From the NCBI GenBank assembly GCA_944321015.1, contig CALUJS010000021.1, positions 1-46,083 of the forward strand: a DNA stretch of 46,083 nucleotides. The letters are read 5' to 3'. The translations under genes were made by a program, and so were the position numbers. This DNA comes from an uncultured Phocaeicola sp. GTDB lineage: Bacteria > Bacteroidota > Bacteroidia > Bacteroidales > Bacteroidaceae. The first letter of the stretch is position 1. Every line of letters starts with the position of its first letter. Below are positions 45,103 to 46,083 of the stretch, piece by piece. The notes under the pieces were generated by a model. The model was not told where the DNA came from and searched no databases. It was given only the letters and a program-made list of their open reading frames with translations.

Positions 45103-45132
45103 TGGCGCAACGGAGAAGTTATGCTACATTTG
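45101..45132 (+). promoter_or_regulatory. Promoter of the metallophosphoesterase gene
   Basis: -33 TTTG (45101-45104), 20-bp spacer, -7 TACATTTG (45125-45132). The start codon at 45138 is only 5 bp after the -7 box, which predicts a leaderless or nearly leaderless mRNA. The -33 box overlaps the end of repeat array F. Confidence 0.8.
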
Positions 45133-45137
45133 CCGAC

Positions 45138-45953
45138 ATGAAACGTGCTATCGTCATATGGCTATCCGTGTTGCTGCTCAGCTCGTGCGCTTCGCTCAGC
45201 CGCTATCCGGGCGTGGGGCGCACGCGGCGTTACACCTTCGAACATCCGCAGGTGCCCGCCGCATTCGACGGGTTTCGCATAGCCTTCGTCTCCGACACCC
45301 ACTACCCCAGCAAATTCCGGCGCAGACACCTGCGCAACGCCGTGCGTGCCCTGCGCGACCTCGGTCCCGACCTGCTCCTGCTGGGCGGCGACTATCAGGA
45401 AGGATGTGAACATGTGGAGGAATTGTTTGCCGAACTGGCCCGCGCGACGCCTCCCTGCGGGACAGCCGCCGTGTTGGGCAACAACGACTACGAGCGTTGC
45501 ACCGACGACATCCGCGCCGCGATGGCCCGCCACGGCATCCGCCTGCTGGAGCACCGCAACGACACGGTGTGGCGCGACGGCGACTTCATCATCGTGAGCG
45601 GCGTGCGCAATCCTTTCGACCTGCGCGCCAACGGGGTCTCGCCCACCGCCGCGCTGTGCGACGCCGACTTCGTCATCCTGCTCACCCATACGCCCGATTA
45701 TGTGGAGGATGTTCCCGTTGCCCACGCCGACCTGGCCCTGGCCGGACACACGCACGGCGGACAGATATCGCTGCTGCGCCTGTGGACACCGCGGACCGGC
45801 TCAAAATACGGCACCCGCCTGCTCAGCGGACTGTGCACGAGCAGCCGCGGACTGCCCGTCGTCGTCACCAACGGACTGGGCACGTCGCGCCTGCCCGTCC
45901 GGCTGTGTGCGCCGAGCGAGATTGTGCTCATCACGCTGAAGCGGGCGCGCTAA
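45138..45953 (+). CDS. Metallophosphoesterase lipoprotein
   Basis: A 271-residue calcineurin-type phosphoesterase. The lipoprotein signal ends at C17 (LLLSSC). The metal-binding motifs follow in order: VSDTHYPS, LLGGDYQEG, LGNNDYE, LTHTPDYV and AGHTHGGQ, all with the expected Asp, Asn and His residues. The nearest known group is the YkuE/LpxH-like single-domain esterases; the substrate is unknown. The Met at 45138 gives the signal peptide directly. The stop overlaps the stop of the convergent partial gene. Confidence 0.93.
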   Translation: MKRAIVIWLSVLLLSSCASLSRYPGVGRTRRYTFEHPQVPAAFDGFRIAFVSDTHYPSKFRRRHLRNAVRALRDLGPDLLLLGGDYQEGCEHVEELFAELARATPPCGTAAVLGNNDYERCTDDIRAAMARHGIRLLEHRNDTVWRDGDFIIVSGVRNPFDLRANGVSPTAALCDADFVILLTHTPDYVEDVPVAHADLALAGHTHGGQISLLRLWTPRTGSKYGTRLLSGLCTSSRGLPVVVTNGLGTSRLPVRLCAPSEIVLITLKRAR

Positions 45954-46083
45954 TCGCGCTGCTTCTCGTTGTCAAACCATTTTCCTATGAAGAGCTTGTT
46001 GTCGACCCCGAACTGCACGCCGTAACCACAGCGCACGTTGTAACGATACTGCCCGTACCAGAACTGCCCGTCGCTCCAGTAAT
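45950..46083 (-). CDS. 3' end of an unidentified gene (partial)
   Basis: Minus-strand frame from the window edge to a TAG at 45952-45950, giving 43 residues that end FIGKWFDNEKQRD. It is rich in Tyr, Gly and Trp with alternating strand-like segments (GQFWYGQYRYNVRCGYGVQF). The pattern could fit an outer-membrane or MORN-like repeat protein, but it is too short to name. It converges with the metallophosphoesterase gene, the two stop codons overlapping. Confidence 0.6.
   Translation of the reverse strand, partial: YWSDGQFWYGQYRYNVRCGYGVQFGVDNKLFIGKWFDNEKQRD

Noticed and set aside
45950..46083. Naming the partial gene as a MORN-repeat protein
   Set aside because: Only 43 residues are visible and the Gly/Tyr pattern is not specific.

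Overview
The window is a stretch of a Bacteroidales chromosome, probably Bacteroidaceae-like but unusually GC-rich. The evidence is: SusC/SusD-type outer-membrane proteins under an ECF sigma/FecR pair, the uppS-bamA-ompH-ompH-murI and prmC/recX/ribD neighbourhoods, a compact menaquinone operon, many lipoprotein signals, starts without Shine-Dalgarno sites, and promoters of the Bacteroides type (-33 TTTG, about 19-21 bp, -7 TAnnTTTG). No phage, transposase, CRISPR or plasmid gene is visible.

Layout. 1-3.6 kb: two identical tRNA-Val genes, then prmC-recX-comF (minus) divergent from ribD. 3.6-12.6 kb: a DUF6242-like lipoprotein, uppS, bamA, three OmpH/Skp-like chaperones and murI, with an AT-rich DUF4932-like putative metalloprotease between the second and third ompH. 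12.6-18.7 kb: menI-menF-menD-menB-menC-menE (minus), menaquinone synthesis from chorismate. 18.8-24.4 kb: a vWA-like unknown protein, a ThrE-like exporter, a thioredoxin-fold lipoprotein without its cysteines, and a YifB/ComM-like AAA+ protein. 24.6-28.8 kb: four (probable) glycosyltransferases. 28.9-30.5 kb: frr and rsgA. 30.5-38.9 kb: ECF sigma, FecR anti-sigma, SusC, SusD and a TlpA-like thioredoxin, a signal-controlled nutrient uptake locus. 39-44.5 kb: a tripartite RND efflux operon. 44.6-46.1 kb: tRNA-Met, a metallophosphoesterase lipoprotein and the 3' end of a further gene.

The most striking content is non-coding. Six intergenic regions carry arrays of four or five degenerate 22-bp units at exactly 22-bp spacing (377, 9759, 24481, 32278, 38905, 44993). 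Each unit alternates two dyads, CATATG and CGCTCGCGAGCG, whose centres are 11 bp apart. A seventh region (19930-20182) carries a different array: eleven 23-bp units built on CACGTG. Neither repeat resembles CRISPR. Both are confined to gaps between transcription units, and three of the 22-bp arrays sit directly upstream of recognisable promoters. I know of no description of this repeat family, but I could not search for one.
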